Assembly (NCBI GenBank): GCA_037126765.1
Contig: JBBCBC010000031.1
Location: 5,279,638-5,343,637 of the forward strand
Source of the DNA: Stenogyne calaminthoides
Lineage: Eukaryota; Streptophyta; Magnoliopsida; Lamiales; Lamiaceae
DNA length: 64,000 nucleotides
Direction: 5' to 3'
Shown: one piece after another, positions 23,541-34,970 of the stretch
How positions within the stretch are numbered: position 1 is the stretch's first letter
How the letters are laid out: the number at the start of each line of letters is the position of its first letter
The notes under the pieces: model-generated
What the model was told of the DNA's origin: nothing
Seen by the model: only the letters and a program-made list of their open reading frames with translations
Databases searched by the model: none
Program-made: the position numbers and the translations under genes

Positions 23541-25559
23541 TACATACGTTGTGTAATTTTTTGTCTTCTTCACTTTCTGTTCGAACAATGTCTTTAATAC
23601 TTGTAGTTTTTTGACTTCTTGTCTTTTGTTCGAACATATTTACAACCGAATGGATGGATTACATCTTTGAATCGTTTGTTTCCTCTAACATGTTTATTCG
23701 ATAATTGTTGAGGATGAAAATTAATACTTGTGTTGCTTGATGTTTGCTTTGTTGCGTCGTGTTCGCTTTGTTGCTTTCGATTTTTGCCCTTTTCTTCCGA
23801 ATGAATTCGAACATTGGGTTTACTATGCCGCTCGACTTTTTTTCGGTTTTGATTGTTTTATTGACGCGTTGCAATCGGTTGATCGTCTTATTTAGGTGCG
23901 ACGGATGGGTTACTTTATGAACCCCCTTTCTTGGTCTGTGATCATCTTATTTAGGTGCGATCACTTCATACTTAGGGCCGTCTTATTTTAGCTGCGACCA
24001 CTTTTCGTCACACTTTTTTATTCTGAATTATCTGTAATTCTGAATTACGTCTTTTGCATTGCGTACCCATTACTCGCTTTTTTCTTTGCGGGGAATCGAG
24101 TCTGAACTTCGTTAAATCGGTGAACATAGACTTAGGCTCGTTTTTGTCTTTGTTGGTCGTCCGGCTTAGGTGCGACCTCAAATAAACTTGAACTAGAAAA
24201 TCTTAGCGAACAAAAGTACATATATCTTTCTTTTTTCTTTTTGCAACACTTTGTATTACATTTACATCCTTCATATCCGAAGAAGACTATCTATTACACA
24301 ACTATTGTTATCGACTAGGGTTTTGAATTTAAACCTTGTCTTGAGTAGAACCTAACTGGCCTCACCTTGTCCATGAGAATTGATGTTGACAAGGATGTGG
24401 CACATCATCTGTCTACCCTTCTTTCTTTAGTAACATGCTCGAGCGATGCAAAGATAAACTTTTGTCCCTCCGGACAAGTTGTGATTATCTTGGCGGGCGG
24501 CCGGGCATGAGCATGTGGCACATTCTCTTCGCTTAAAAGTAGGTCGCGAGCAAAACTTTCCTTTCGCACCATTCGTCCCCTCCGGTAGATGTTTGAAAGC
24601 ATCGTCGTCAAGATCTTGTTTTTGGAGCGGACACTATGACATCCCTCCCCGGAGGAGATTTTGGGGATGCATAGGGGACTAATGACTTACTCTTGCATAA
24701 GAAGTGAGTAGCGTGGAGTGGCAACCATGACTCGTAGAGCATCTTGAGTCCTCAACGAAGCTTCAACTTTGTGCTCGCAAAGTCATGCGGGGTAAAAGAC
24801 TCAGATCAGGAGGCGGTCTTTCGATTCAAATTGAATGATTCTTTGAATCGAGCTGAATTCTTCTACGCCCAGGGGGCATACTAAACCAACTTCCTTCCGA
24901 GAATCGCAAAGATTTTCCTTTTTTTCTTCTTCATATGTTTTTTTTCTGCTTTTTAAATTTATCGGTATGCCCACATTTATAGAACTATCCCAAGCTAGTC
25001 TTTGGCATAGCTAAATTGGTGCTAGCTCTCTTACTTTTGCTCTTTTTGACATCTGTTCGGCTTTTTGGACAACTCTTTCGAAGATCGACTCATCCTTGAT
25101 TGCCACCACTTGTCAACTCGTTCGTCGTATCTTATGTTGACAACTTCGTTCGACACGTATCTTACGTCTATCGATAGTGTTGTCGATATTTTCTTTCACG
25201 AAGATATGTATCGAACATAATGTACTCTTCTTTCGGGATTGTCCTACTCGTTTAGGCCCGAATGGCTGATTATATTCGGCCCTTTTTGTGTTTGTTTCAA
25301 TACATCGGCCATTATGTTGCCAACTATGATCACTTCAATTTGTGTGGGCGATTTTTGTTATTGCATTCTATGCTCGCTAAAGCCGTGTGGACGATTTTGT
25401 TCGGCCGACACTATGCTCGCTTCAGCGGTGTGGACGATTTTTGTTCGGCCGGCTCTATGCTCGCTATTATTGATAGTATTTTTATTTTTCAAATTTGGCG
25501 ACGATTCCACGAGTAGGACAATGGGGATTCCATTCAGTCTTCTAAATCATAGGCCCCAT
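23541..25559. other. non-coding interior of Tat element with short repeats
   Basis: Between the antisense ORF and the integrase end. Diverged copies of a TCTTATTTAGGTGCGA motif occur near 23885, 23943, 23980 and 24160. A poly-pyrimidine patch lies at 24900-24960. No conserved protein found, and minus-strand ORFs such as 24405-24611 are not recognised. Confidence 0.55.
25341..25462 (+). repeat. approx. 50-57-bp tandem repeat, three units
   Basis: Three consecutive units share GTGTGG(A/G)CGATTTTTGTT and TATGCTCGCT, separated by CGGCCG-rich spacers. Located inside the Tat element downstream of integrase. Confidence 0.75.
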
Positions 25560-26689
25560 TTAGCAAACGTTCAAACTCCGAGCGGACCTTCCCATGCTCG
25601 GCGAACACACCACTTGATACCCCGTTGCTCGCCTTAAAACCAGCTCGCCCACATTGAACCTGCGTGTTCGGACTTTGGAGTTGTAAAACTTCTCTGATCT
25701 CTTTTTGTACATGGCATTCTTGAAATCAGCCTCCGTCCTTCTTTCTTCCAACAGTGTTCAGACTGCAGGCTGGCCTTTGTCGTTAATGTGCTCTCCAAAA
25801 GTCATTGTTCGATGACTTGGAATCTTTATTTTGGGTATAAAACTTCCAGTACCAAATGTAAAGGCAAATGACGGGGTCTCTGCGGTTGATGTTCGAAAGT
25901 TGTTCGATAAGCTCATAATATTTGTGCAACTCTTGACCCATCCACCCCTTTGAAATTATCAAGTCCGGCCTTGAGGGTATGCTTGATGATTTTATTAACA
26001 ACCTCAACTTGTCCGTTATTTGGGGATAAGACGGAGTTGAGTAGTGTTTTTTTATCCCCCAGCGAGCACAATTCTGTCTAAATTCACTTCCGTCGAACTG
26101 TTTGCCGTTATCAGTTACTAATGATTGGGGAAGCCCAAATCGACAAATGATATTCTTCAAACAAAGTTCCACATTCTTTGTTCGGTGATCTTGACAATGG
26201 CCTAAACCACGCCCATTTAGTATAGTAATCCATGGCAACCACAACAAATTTTACTCCCGACGTGCCAGTAGGAAACGGGCCGATCAGATCGATCCCCCAT
26301 TTAGCAAATGGCCATGGGCTATAAACTGACACCAATTCTTCAGGTGGGCTATGAATAAGTGGAGCATGTACACGCATCATGTGGCAAGCGCGAGCATACG
26401 CGAGCAAATCCTTTTTGAGGGTTGGCCAATAATAACCTTGTCTGATTATTTTGTGCGCCAGGACGAGCCCACCCGTATGATTTCCGCATACTCCTTCATG
26501 GATTTGTTCCAGAAGTACACGACCTTCTTCAGGAGTAATACACTTCAAAAGTGGAAGTGAGAAGCTTCTTTTGTATAAACGCTCGTCTATGATAGTATAA
26601 CGAAAGCGTGATTGTAATCTGAGGCGAGAAACTTGTGCCTTATCGTCGGGGAGAAGTCCTTTTGTAGGTAACTTCGAGATTGGAGTCAT
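25560..26689 (-). pseudogene. Ty3/gypsy integrase of Tat element
   Basis: Minus-strand blocks in order. A zinc-binding-type N-terminus, HEGVCGNHTGGLVLAHKIIR with GYYWPTL (about 26500-26400), retains the His motif, but the second half reads ARACHMMRVHA, so one of the two expected Cys is lost. The core has WGIDLIGPFP with the first Asp and a VTDNGKQF motif with the second Asp. The YPQ block that normally leads to the catalytic Glu is altered (YPQITDKLRL). The C-terminal block with KVRTRRFNVGELVLRR is at about 25625-25680. Frame changes lie near 26150-26250 and 25755. Missing catalytic and zinc residues show it is inactive. Confidence 0.85.
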
Positions 26690-26720
26690 CCAAGTCTCTT
26701 GTTACTTTGTTGTTTGGCGA

Positions 26721-27161
26721 TCATAATTTGGGAACCGATGGCGAACAAGTTGTGACGACCACAATGTCTGTTGCGTTCGTCACTCCTTCTGCTATTGCCA
26801 GGCGTGCCAAAGCATCAGTGAACGAATTACCCAATCGTGGTAATTGCTCAATGAAAACTTGTTCAAAATGCTCGAGCAATTCTTTTGCTAGATGTTGATA
26901 TTGTGCCATCTGTTCGCCTCGGGCCTCGTACTCGCCTGTCACTTGGTAAACGATTATCTGAGAATCGCTATAAATCATCAGCCTCTGGATTCCCATTGTC
27001 ATTGCCATCTGTAGTCCAGCGATCAAAGCTTCATATCCGGCTTCATTATTTGTAGCTGGGAAATCAAAACGGATGGCTGTTGTGAATGTTTGCCTGGTTG
27101 GGCTGATGAGAACTACGCCTGCTCCGACTCTTAAACTTGTTGATGAGCCATCAACATACAT
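26721..27161 (-). pseudogene. second (Tat-specific) RNase H domain
   Basis: An ORF of 146 codons with YVDGSSTSLRVGAGVVLISP (first Asp), NNEAGYEALIAGLQMA (Glu), YSDSQIIVYQVTGEYEA (second Asp) and NSFTDALARLA (last Asp). The D-E-D-D set of an active-type RNase H is visible. A second RNase H downstream of the usual one, just before integrase, is characteristic of Tat elements. This domain is itself uninterrupted, unlike its neighbours. Confidence 0.85.
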
Positions 27162-27251
27162 ATGTCATGGTTGGTCGATAGCTCTTTCGAGCATTTGAGG
27201 ATATGTCAACTCGACCATGAAATCGGCCATAGCCTGGCCCTTCATTGCTGT

Positions 27252-28746
27252 TCACGGAGCGAACGTAATGCCAAATTGTCCTAACTCTACCACCCACTTT
27301 AGTAATCTGCCGGCAGTATCTAGTCGGTGGAGGACTTGGCACAATGGGAAAGTGGTCAGTACCTTGACTGAGTGGCCGAAAAAATATGGTCGTAATTTTC
27401 GAACACTCATGACGAGGGCATATGCTAATTTTTCCAATGGTGGGTACCGGAGCTCGGCTTCCTTAAGCACTTGGCTTACATAGTAAATGGGCAAGTGTAT
27501 AGTCCCTTTTTGCTCGTACGAGCACCGCACTGATCGCATGCTCGGATGCAGCAAGATACAGATAGAGTTGTTCGCCTAGAACATGCTTAGACAGTGTCTG
27601 AGTATCTGCAAGGTACTGCTTCAATGATTAGAATGCATTTTGGCAATGCTCGGTCCACTGGAATTTCCCTTTCTTCAATGTATCGAAGAAAGGTTTGCAT
27701 TTGTCTCCAGTTCGTGATATAAACCGGCTTACGGAAGCTAAACGTCCGGTTAACTTTTGGACTTCTTTCACATTTCGGGGGGCTTGCATATCGAGCATGG
27801 CTTGAATCTTTGTTGGGTTCGCTTCGATCCCTCTTTGACTGACCATATGTCCGAGGAATTTTCCTGAGTGAACCCCAAAGCTACATTTTTTCGGATTTAG
27901 CTTCATATTGTACCTCCTGAGTATATCGAACGTTTGTGCGAGGTGGGTGATGTGGTCTTCCTTATGTTCACTCTTAACCACAATATCATCAATATATACC
28001 TCAATTGTTCGGCCGATGTGTTCGTCGAACATTTTGTTCACCAAAAGTTTATATGTTGCTCCGGCATTCTTTAATCCGAACGGCATGCGTTTCCAACAGT
28101 ATATGTTCTTTTCACTGCAGAATGTCGTATTCTTTTGATCGTCCGGGTGCATAGGTATTTGGTGATAACCAGCAAATGCATCCATAAAAGTCATGAGTTC
28201 ATGGCCTGCTGTATTATCGACCAAATAATTGATATGCGGCATCGGGAAGTTATCTTTCGGACATGCCTTGTTTAAATCCGTGAAATCAATACACAGCCTC
28301 CAGGATCCATTAGACTTGTGGACGAGCATAGGGTTCGCAAGCCATCTTGGGCATTTTACCTCTCGAATCAGTTTGTTGTCGAGCAACTTTTTGATTTCAC
28401 TATTCATTGCCGCATATTTTTCCGGACTAAACTTTCTGCGCTTCTGGATAACTGGAGTTTGTATTGGATCAAGGTTGAGGGAGTGGCATGCATGTTTTGG
28501 ATCAATGCCAACCATGTCTTCGTGCGACCATGCGAACACATCCAAGTTTGCTTGAAGATAAGCAATAATTTCTGTTCGAATTGGTTCAGGTAATTCTGAA
28601 CCAATGAACACTTCTAGCTCGGGTCTGTTCGGGGCGATTTTTGATGGACTCCAGTTGTTCGACAGGTGTTGCTCGCTTTCTTTTTTGCTTCCACCGAGGA
28701 TCTTGGATGGACCCCCGGTGCTCGTCATCAACCTCCATGGGTTCAA
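27252..28746 (-). pseudogene. Ty3/gypsy reverse transcriptase and first RNase H (Tat element)
   Basis: A long open block (27628-28746, 372 codons) covers the whole RT. It has SWRLCIDFTDLNKACPKDNF-like motifs, FMDAFAGYHQIPMHPDDQ, RMPFGLKNAGATYKLLV and the catalytic YIDD (EVYIDDIVVKSEHKEDH), ending in the thumb (KKCSFGVHSGKFLGHMVSQR). The RNase H-like connection block (AELRYPPLEKLAYALVMSVR) is in another frame at 27252-27554. The two are separated by a break at about 27555-27627. This RT is the best-preserved part of the element and is useful for lineage placement. Confidence 0.92.
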
Positions 28747-29967
28747 AGCCTATGCGAGGCTCTAGGTCCGTTTGCTCGTTCGGCTGATCAATATTCATTT
28801 GATCTAGGAGATCTGGGGAATTAGTTGTCACCCCGGAGTCTGTGTTCGCGCCTTCTGTGCTCGCGCGAAGAGCTATGCTCGTCGAACTTATGTTCGTCGA
28901 AAGATCTTTAGGCGAGGTATTTGCTCGCTGGCTTGGCTCACCAATCTCCCATGTTTGCTCCATCATATTGACGATACTTTGTTTTTCTGGTGTACATGAT
29001 AGTAAACAATCTCGAGCTTTCTTCTGATCTCCTTTTACGCTTCCTGTTCCATCTTGTGTCAGAAATTTAACACAATAGTAATACGTAGAATAGGCCGCTT
29101 TGAATTCCTGAATAAACGGGCGACCTAGGAACCCGTTATAAGTAGACGGAGCATCGACGATTACAAAATCTAGCATTCTAGTTCGTCAAATGTCCGGATT
29201 CAGAGTTGATTCTAACTCGACTCCTAACCTAATCATACCATAGGGTCGGGTTACAGATTCCCCAAAACCCATTATGGTATGATTGCACGGTTCAATATAA
29301 CTGCTCAAGTCTCCAACTTGTTTTTCCATCTGGCGAAGGGTATTGACAAAAACAAAATGTTCGCATAAGCTCCAGTGTCAACTAGGAGGCGGTGCACCTT
29401 CAACCCGAGGAGACGAGCACTGATGGTTAAGGAGTTATTGTGGGGAGTTATGATTCCATCGAGATCGTCCTCTGAAAACATGATTTGGTGTGAGGGTGGC
29501 GTGCTAGCTGATGTGCTCGCCACCTTCACTTGATGGATGTTTTGTATGGCACGCATCTCCATCTTCTTACTTCTGTTCGATAATGTTGGTGCCTGGTAAC
29601 ATCCACCCACTGGACCATATTCAGGACGTATCATGTGAATCTCTTGACTTTCTCGACCTCTTCCCACAGTAGGAGGCCCTCTTCTAGATAACTCGGACCT
29701 CTTACGTGATTCTTCGGGATCACTGTCAAATGTTTGTTCGGCCTTTCGCTTACCCCTTCGATCTTCTATTTTTTCTGTTCGAGAGTCTCTGCTCACCGGC
29801 TTTTTCAAAAATTGGGTAAGACGATTATCTTCGTATAGCTTCCAAAGTTGGTGGAGTAAGTCGCGACACTCCTCAGTGTTGTGCCCGATGTACTCGTGGT
29901 AGTTACAATATTTGGAAGCATTGAGACGATGTTTATCCATTATGATTCTTCTCGGCCTTTCCAACAT
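28586..29967 (-). pseudogene. gag C-terminus and aspartic protease (Tat element)
   Basis: The upstream block (29305-29967) holds a zinc-finger-like CNYHEYIGHNTEEC (about 29880-29920), a basic linker, and the protease motif LLVDTGAYANILF (D-T-G). The next block (28586-29176) has VIVDAPSTYNGFLGRPFI, the second conserved protease-region motif of plant gypsy elements. A frame break separates them at about 29177-29304, cutting the protease in two. The CX3HX4HX4C spacing of the zinc finger is unlike the canonical CX2CX4HX4C knuckle but common in Tat elements. Confidence 0.85.
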
Positions 29968-31300
29968 GTCTTGATCTCTGATTTGGTTAAAGATTGTCTC
30001 ATTAAAAGCCCAAAAGACTTCGTTAGAGGCGTTCTTACTTCTTTCTTTGAATGGTTTGAAAGAGCACAGGGGGGTTTGTACCCCTTGATTGATTCATCAC
30101 TTTCTTCCGAAAACTTTTTTCTAGTTGTAGGTTCTGACCCAATCGTGATTGGGCGAGCAAATCTGCATGGCTATGATTTTGGCCGCTCGCTCTCGGAACT
30201 CGAATATGTGTTCGGCCGGTCTTGGTGCATGGCCTTCCACATATCGATGTTTAGAGTCGAGCCCCAACCACCGCAAGGATTTTGGCATCCTCTTCAAGCT
30301 GGGGCCCCATCATACGGACATTTATCAAATCTTTCTATGTATGCTCGTCGGACTCACCTTTTAGTTGGAAGAAATCGCCAACCTTTGTTTTTTTTTGCAG
30401 CACACATGGATGAAAAGTGGGACATAAATTGTTGTCCCAATTGGGCGAAAGATGTGATAGACGCAGCTGGCAAGGTAGAAAACCATCTATGTGCCCGATC
30501 ACCCAAAGTCATGGGGAATGATCGGCACTGTGTTGCGTCCGTGGCCCCCATCGCGATCATAAAATCTGAATACTTCTTTGAGATGGACATGAGGTCGGAG
30601 ACTCGGCATCAAATATGGGAATTGGCGGTCGGGACTTCGCCACTTTCTCTTGTATTTCGCCGCCATGATCATGGGGTGACAATGGCGAGCACGGTATTGT
30701 CTTTCGCTTCGAGGTTGCCTTTTGGTGGCGGCGAGTTGCTCTGTAAATCCTCGATGGTCTTTTGCATTTCCATAAATTTTGTGGGATTAGCCAGACTTAG
30801 GATGGGGTTGTTTCCCATCATGAGGACCCAGTGGGTCATGCTTCGTGATAGGGGATCCCCTCTCCAAGTTTGTGCTTGACTACCCAATCGATGATGGATA
30901 GACAATTTTGTTCCGCCGATTTTTGTTGGCATGCGGATGATCATGAAGATCTGAAGGTGTGGCCATTTTTGTTAGTTGTTCCTTTCTTGGATCCTGTCGC
31001 CTATTATTGCCGATTCGGTCTTTGGCGGAGAGCCTCAAACGTCCAAACGCTGATGGTCTAGATCCTTGAGGTTGTTCATCATCAGACGTGTCATCGGCTT
31101 TTTTACTTGCCGCTTGGCATTTTTTTTTTAACTTGCTCACTATCAGGTGTACGTGAGCGTCGCTCTTCACGATCTTGAGTTTCTAATTTGGCCAATTCTT
31201 TCTCAGCCCTCTCTTTCTGCGCTCGCAGGAAGAAAGTGATGGCCCTGGTTGTAGCCGACGGATCATTCACAATATCCTCGAGATTGGTAATCTCCACTCC
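29968..31300 (-). pseudogene. gag capsid region of Tat element
   Basis: ORF pieces at 31103-31297, 30880-31170, 30669-30944 and 30354-30590. The last one contains RSFPMTLGDRAHRWFSTLPA and SITSFAQLGQQFMSHF, the retrotransposon gag signature (CRAFP-TLKG-A--WF--LP--SI-SF--L---F--HF). The upstream part is charged and helix-rich. Gag forms the virus-like particle of the element. Several frame changes break it. Confidence 0.8.
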
Positions 31301-31460
31301 CTGATCTTTATGAAGGTTTGGCGCCGAGCCTCTTTTCCGATCGTGTGGTCGGCTTTGTCCCGACCTCTCCGTTTAATGTGTTCTAGATTGAGGCATTTTA
31401 TTTATTTTTTACTTTTTCGGCTCTCTAAGGGTTCGTATATGGATTGGTTTTGGTAAAGTA

Positions 31461-31479
31461 CCCTCCTTCTAGCGCCAGT
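31461..31479 (-). other. candidate primer-binding site of Tat element
   Basis: On the minus strand ACTGGCGCTAGAAGGAGGG follows directly after the 5' LTR end ...CGCGACA. The TGGCGC start is the usual look of a tRNA 3'-end complement. I did not assign the tRNA. Confidence 0.6.
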
Positions 31480-32653
31480 TGTCGCGAGTCGTTTTTTACG
31501 GAGAGTATTATGTGGCAAATTTGATAACAACTCGCAAACAAAACATGCACGATGTCACGATAAAAGTAAATAAGATGAATTTGTTGACCCGGTTAATTTA
31601 GGAAATGACTACTCTGGGGGCATACCAAGCCAGGATGTGGTATTGCGAGCTTTACACGTACAATATTTGATACACCTTATGAAGATGAATCATTACAGAT
31701 GAAGATAATTTGGAGAATTAAGCCTCGGGTGCTAGGGTTTCTAGTAGGAATACATGATCACTCGATTTTTTTTTTGTTCCTCACCTCTCAAGCGTGGGTA
31801 TGATTTTTTGGGAGATTTTTTCTGAACCTTTCTCTTCTTCTTTTTTCTTCCTTTTATAGAACTCCGACAAGCATGAGCTGGGTTGGCAAGCATGAGCTGG
31901 AGACTTCAGGTCATGCAAGAACTTACATAATGCTGCCACGTTTTCAACTTCGTCTTCCTGGTTGATCTTGGAACTTACTTGTCTGTAAAGCACTCTTTTG
32001 GTCGTCCAAATTAATCTTTTACTCGGTTGGATGTTTTGTTCGCCCCTTTAACCATATCGATTTTATCTTTGGAATATTGTCCTCCTCGAGCACTGCTTGA
32101 ACCCTCGGGATGTTGGGTCTTGAGATATCGAGTGTCGGGCACTCGACCGCCGAGGATACGAGGTCTGCGGACATACTGACCCTCAGGATATATGAGGTCT
32201 TCGAACATACTGACCTTCAGGATATCTGAGGTGCGAACATACTGACTCTCAGGATATCTGAGGTGTGAACATACTGACACTCAGGATGTCTGAGGTCTTC
32301 GAACATACTAACCCTCAGGATATCTGAGGTGCGAACATACTGACCCTCAGGATATCTGAGGTCTTCGAACATACTGACCCTCAGGATATCGAGGGTCTTG
32401 AACATATCTTGACCCTCGGGATATCGAGGTCTTGAACATCTTGACCCTCGGGATATCCGAGGTCTTTTCGGGATTCGAGTATTTTGGCGCTGAGTCCTCA
32501 GATTTGCTTATAGCCTTCTTGACTTAGCTCATCTGACTCCTTCTTTCCTGACCTGAGTGGCGAATACTTGTCCATTGGGCATGAATATTTAAATATTACA
32601 CGTGTCGCTCTTACGTGTTCGATTAAGCCTGAGTTACTATATCGAACACAACA
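31480..32653 (-). repeat. 5' LTR of Tat element
   Basis: In element orientation it runs from TGTTGTGTTCG at 32653 to ...GACTCGCGACA at 31480 (1174 bp), giving TG/CA-type ends. It aligns along its length with 19240-20329. Differences are dominated by one- to three-base indels. Confidence 0.88.
32160..32470 (-). repeat. palindromic tandem repeat array in the 5' LTR
   Basis: About nine to ten units of 28-33 bp with GAACATACTGACCCTCAGG followed by ATATCTGAGGT. This is the same family as in the other LTR but with more units. Each unit can fold on itself through CCTCAGATATCCTGAGG-type arms. Confidence 0.85.
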
Positions 32654-33579
32654 TAAAGGAGTCATATGCATCTCACATGTTAATTCGAGAAAAATCAAAA
32701 TTTTTATACAAAAATGATTAAAATTGATGCATTCAAGATTAAAATTTAAAAAATTGAAAAAGTTATCGAACAAAAAATAGAATCATCATAAATTACAGAC
32801 TAGTTTTAAAATTTTGACATCATTATTAATACATCAACTTCTATATATACTTGACACATAATCACACATTATTGGGTGAAGGAACCATATTTGAAATCCA
32901 ATATTCGATCCTCAAAATTGAAATAGGAATATTTATAAGTATGAGAGTACGAATTAGCTAGCCTTAGGGATGGAATTGTATCAACCCTTGTTTGATGATG
33001 ATACTACGCTAGCAACTTTGTATAGTGCAGGTAGGGGTATTTGCAACCTGAATATCATACGGTAGAAGCGCATTTTAGAAAAATGTGTGTGTTTTAAGAA
33101 TTTTAAAAAGTAATTTTAAATTAATTTTTCAAAAAATGTGAGAGATAGTTTTAAAAATAAATGTTTTTAGAAGTTTTTTTTAGTATTTCAATATACATCC
33201 TAAATGTGACCCAACTTTTTCAAAATATAAGTGTTTCTATCTTTTGAATTGTAGTTACAAACAAGCACTTAGTAGAGTGATAATTTCTTATTGAGATGTG
33301 CATGCTTTACAATTACTAGAGAGTTGTAACTCATCTGATTCATTGTATCTATTATCATCGAAAATATTAATAAATCTTCTGATTTGATCGTGTCCCACAC
33401 GTAGTCATTCCTGACGAATTGAATCAATAAATCAATGATATTTAATTTTGTTTCTATCAATTTCTTTTTAATTGTTATTAGAATTTTAACAATAAATTAG
33501 TAATTACTAATTAATTGTGATGAAAGAATATGTATCTTTAATTCTGGTCGGAATGTAAACTTAACTATCCAAACCTACC
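32654..33579. other. AT-rich flank without recognised gene
   Basis: No conserved ORF and no transposon ends. Short AT-rich ORFs such as 33269-33460 (minus) are not recognised. Confidence 0.5.
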
Positions 33580-34228
33580 TTAGGACATTCTCAAAGGAGC
33601 ACTACATTTTGCACTACTTCTACACGTAGTGCAAGATGATTATTTTAATAGTACACTACAATTTCGCACTATAGTAGTGGGGTGTAAAGTTCAACACTAT
33701 ATGTGAAGGGTACTATTCACTCACTATATTTTTTTCTTTTTGTTTTCATTTATTTTTAATATAGTTTACATTTTATTATTTTTTTCTTTTCATTATTATT
33801 ATTTGCGAAAATTATTATCTATAGAATATAAAATTATTTTTAATTAAATAATAAAGTTCTAGATAAATAATTAAAACACATAAAATACAATAAACTAAAA
33901 TACATAAATCACAAAATAAATTACATGGTTCATAATTAAATCGCACAAATACATTAAAATACATAAAATGCAAAAATAAAATACATAATTCATAATTAAA
34001 TCACACAAAATATATTAAAATCAGAATCATGATTCTTAAGCTAAAAAAGCACGATACTTGAAATTGAACGCCTTATTTAAAAAGGACCGAGATTACTTCC
34101 TTACCCTCCAAGATCACCAAAATTTACCTCATACATGTCAAATGTATCATTAGCTTGTGGCTGTTGAAGACTTTCAGCATTTTCGCGATAAATATTTTCT
34201 TGTTGCATCCGAACAAATGCACGTTTAA

Positions 34229-34573
34229 TTGGATCAAAAAAGATGTGGAACGTGCATTTGGAATTCTCCAAACTCGTTTTGCAATTGTGGCAAATCCAAC
34301 GTGTTTTCAAGCAAAAGATTATTTGTGAGATATAATGAGTGCGTGCTTAATCATGTATAATATGATAATTGAAGATGAACGAGATCTTGATGCGTCGATT
34401 GAAGCTGCAATAGAGGTACCACCCCCGATATAGAAATGGTGGACAATAATACTTCCTCCTTTCAAGAATTTGTTGCTCGATATGAAAAATTAGAGATAAA
34501 GATGCTCACATTGCACATCGAAATGCATTGATTGATCATTTGTGGGAGGAGTATTCTAACTCGGAGGCCTAGA
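34229..34573 (+). pseudogene. Harbinger transposase C-terminal fragment (DDE_Tnp_4-like)
   Basis: The translation gives KDVERAFGILQTRFAIVANP, then DIMSACLIMYNMIIEDERD, matching the conserved DVERAFG-LQ-RF-I---P and DIM-ACIIMHNMI-EDE blocks of plant HARBI1-type transposases. The Glu of the DVERAF block is the third catalytic residue. One in-frame stop lies between the two blocks, the N-terminal two thirds are missing, and the C-terminal LWEEY-like tail follows in other frames. Confidence 0.8.
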
Positions 34574-34742
34574 TAACTGTTATCGTTTTTTGTTCAATTT
34601 TTGTATCGTGTGTATTTGTTTTATCTTTGCAATGTTATTATTATGTTTTTATTATGTATAGTTGTATTTTATCATGAAATTTAATTTAATATCTTTGTAA
34701 ATTTTATCTTTTTTATACATATTATTTTTTAAATATGTTAAA

Positions 34743-34762
34743 TATATATATATATATATATG
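34743..34762. repeat. AT dinucleotide microsatellite
   Basis: A run of about ten AT units inside the Harbinger remnant's 3' untranslated part. Confidence 0.9.
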
Positions 34763-34970
34763 ATAATAAGAATATAAAATGTATTAAGTTTAGAAGTGTA
34801 TAATGTATTAATTAAATTTAGATTGTATAATTTAAATTAATAAAATATAAAATTTATCGTGTAAAATGTAGCGTTAACTATTAGAGACAAAATTAAATGT
34901 AACGCGAATTTTACACTATACTAGCGCAAAAATTGCACTAGTGTAGTGTAAACGATCGGGAATGCTCTAA

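Larger units (their letters stand above)
19240..32653 (-). mobile_element. Ty3/gypsy Tat-lineage retrotransposon with antisense ORF
   Basis: Two diverged direct LTRs (19240-20329 and 31480-32653) bound a 11.15-kb interior. On the minus strand the order from the right is primer-binding site, gag, protease, RT, RNase H, a second RNase H, and integrase. This is followed by a long region carrying a plus-strand ORF before the polypurine tract and 3' LTR. The second RNase H and the antisense extra ORF are hallmarks of the Tat lineage (Retand/Ogre-like). The five bases outside the LTRs (TTAGA left, TAAAG right) do not match. All ORFs contain breaks. Confidence 0.92.
33583..34967 (+). mobile_element. 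PIF/Harbinger element remnant
   Basis: A 1.39-kb element with related but imperfect ends: GGACATTCTC... left and ...CGGGAATGCTC right. Subterminal GTAGTGTA/TGCACTA(G) motifs occur on both sides. It is flanked by TTA (33580-33582) and TAA (34968-34970), close to the 3-bp TWA target duplication of Harbinger elements but not identical. The interior holds a piece of a Harbinger transposase. Internally deleted. Confidence 0.7.

Noticed and set aside
29881..30879. 332-codon plus-strand ORF inside the gypsy gag region
   Set aside because: Antisense to well-matched gag and zinc-finger blocks. No recognised domain, and it sits where Tat elements are not known to carry an antisense gene. Kept as a shadow, although its length is notable.
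32160..32470. Array of 30-bp repeats resembling a CRISPR
   Set aside because: Units are contiguous without unique spacers, lie inside an LTR, and the genome is a plant.
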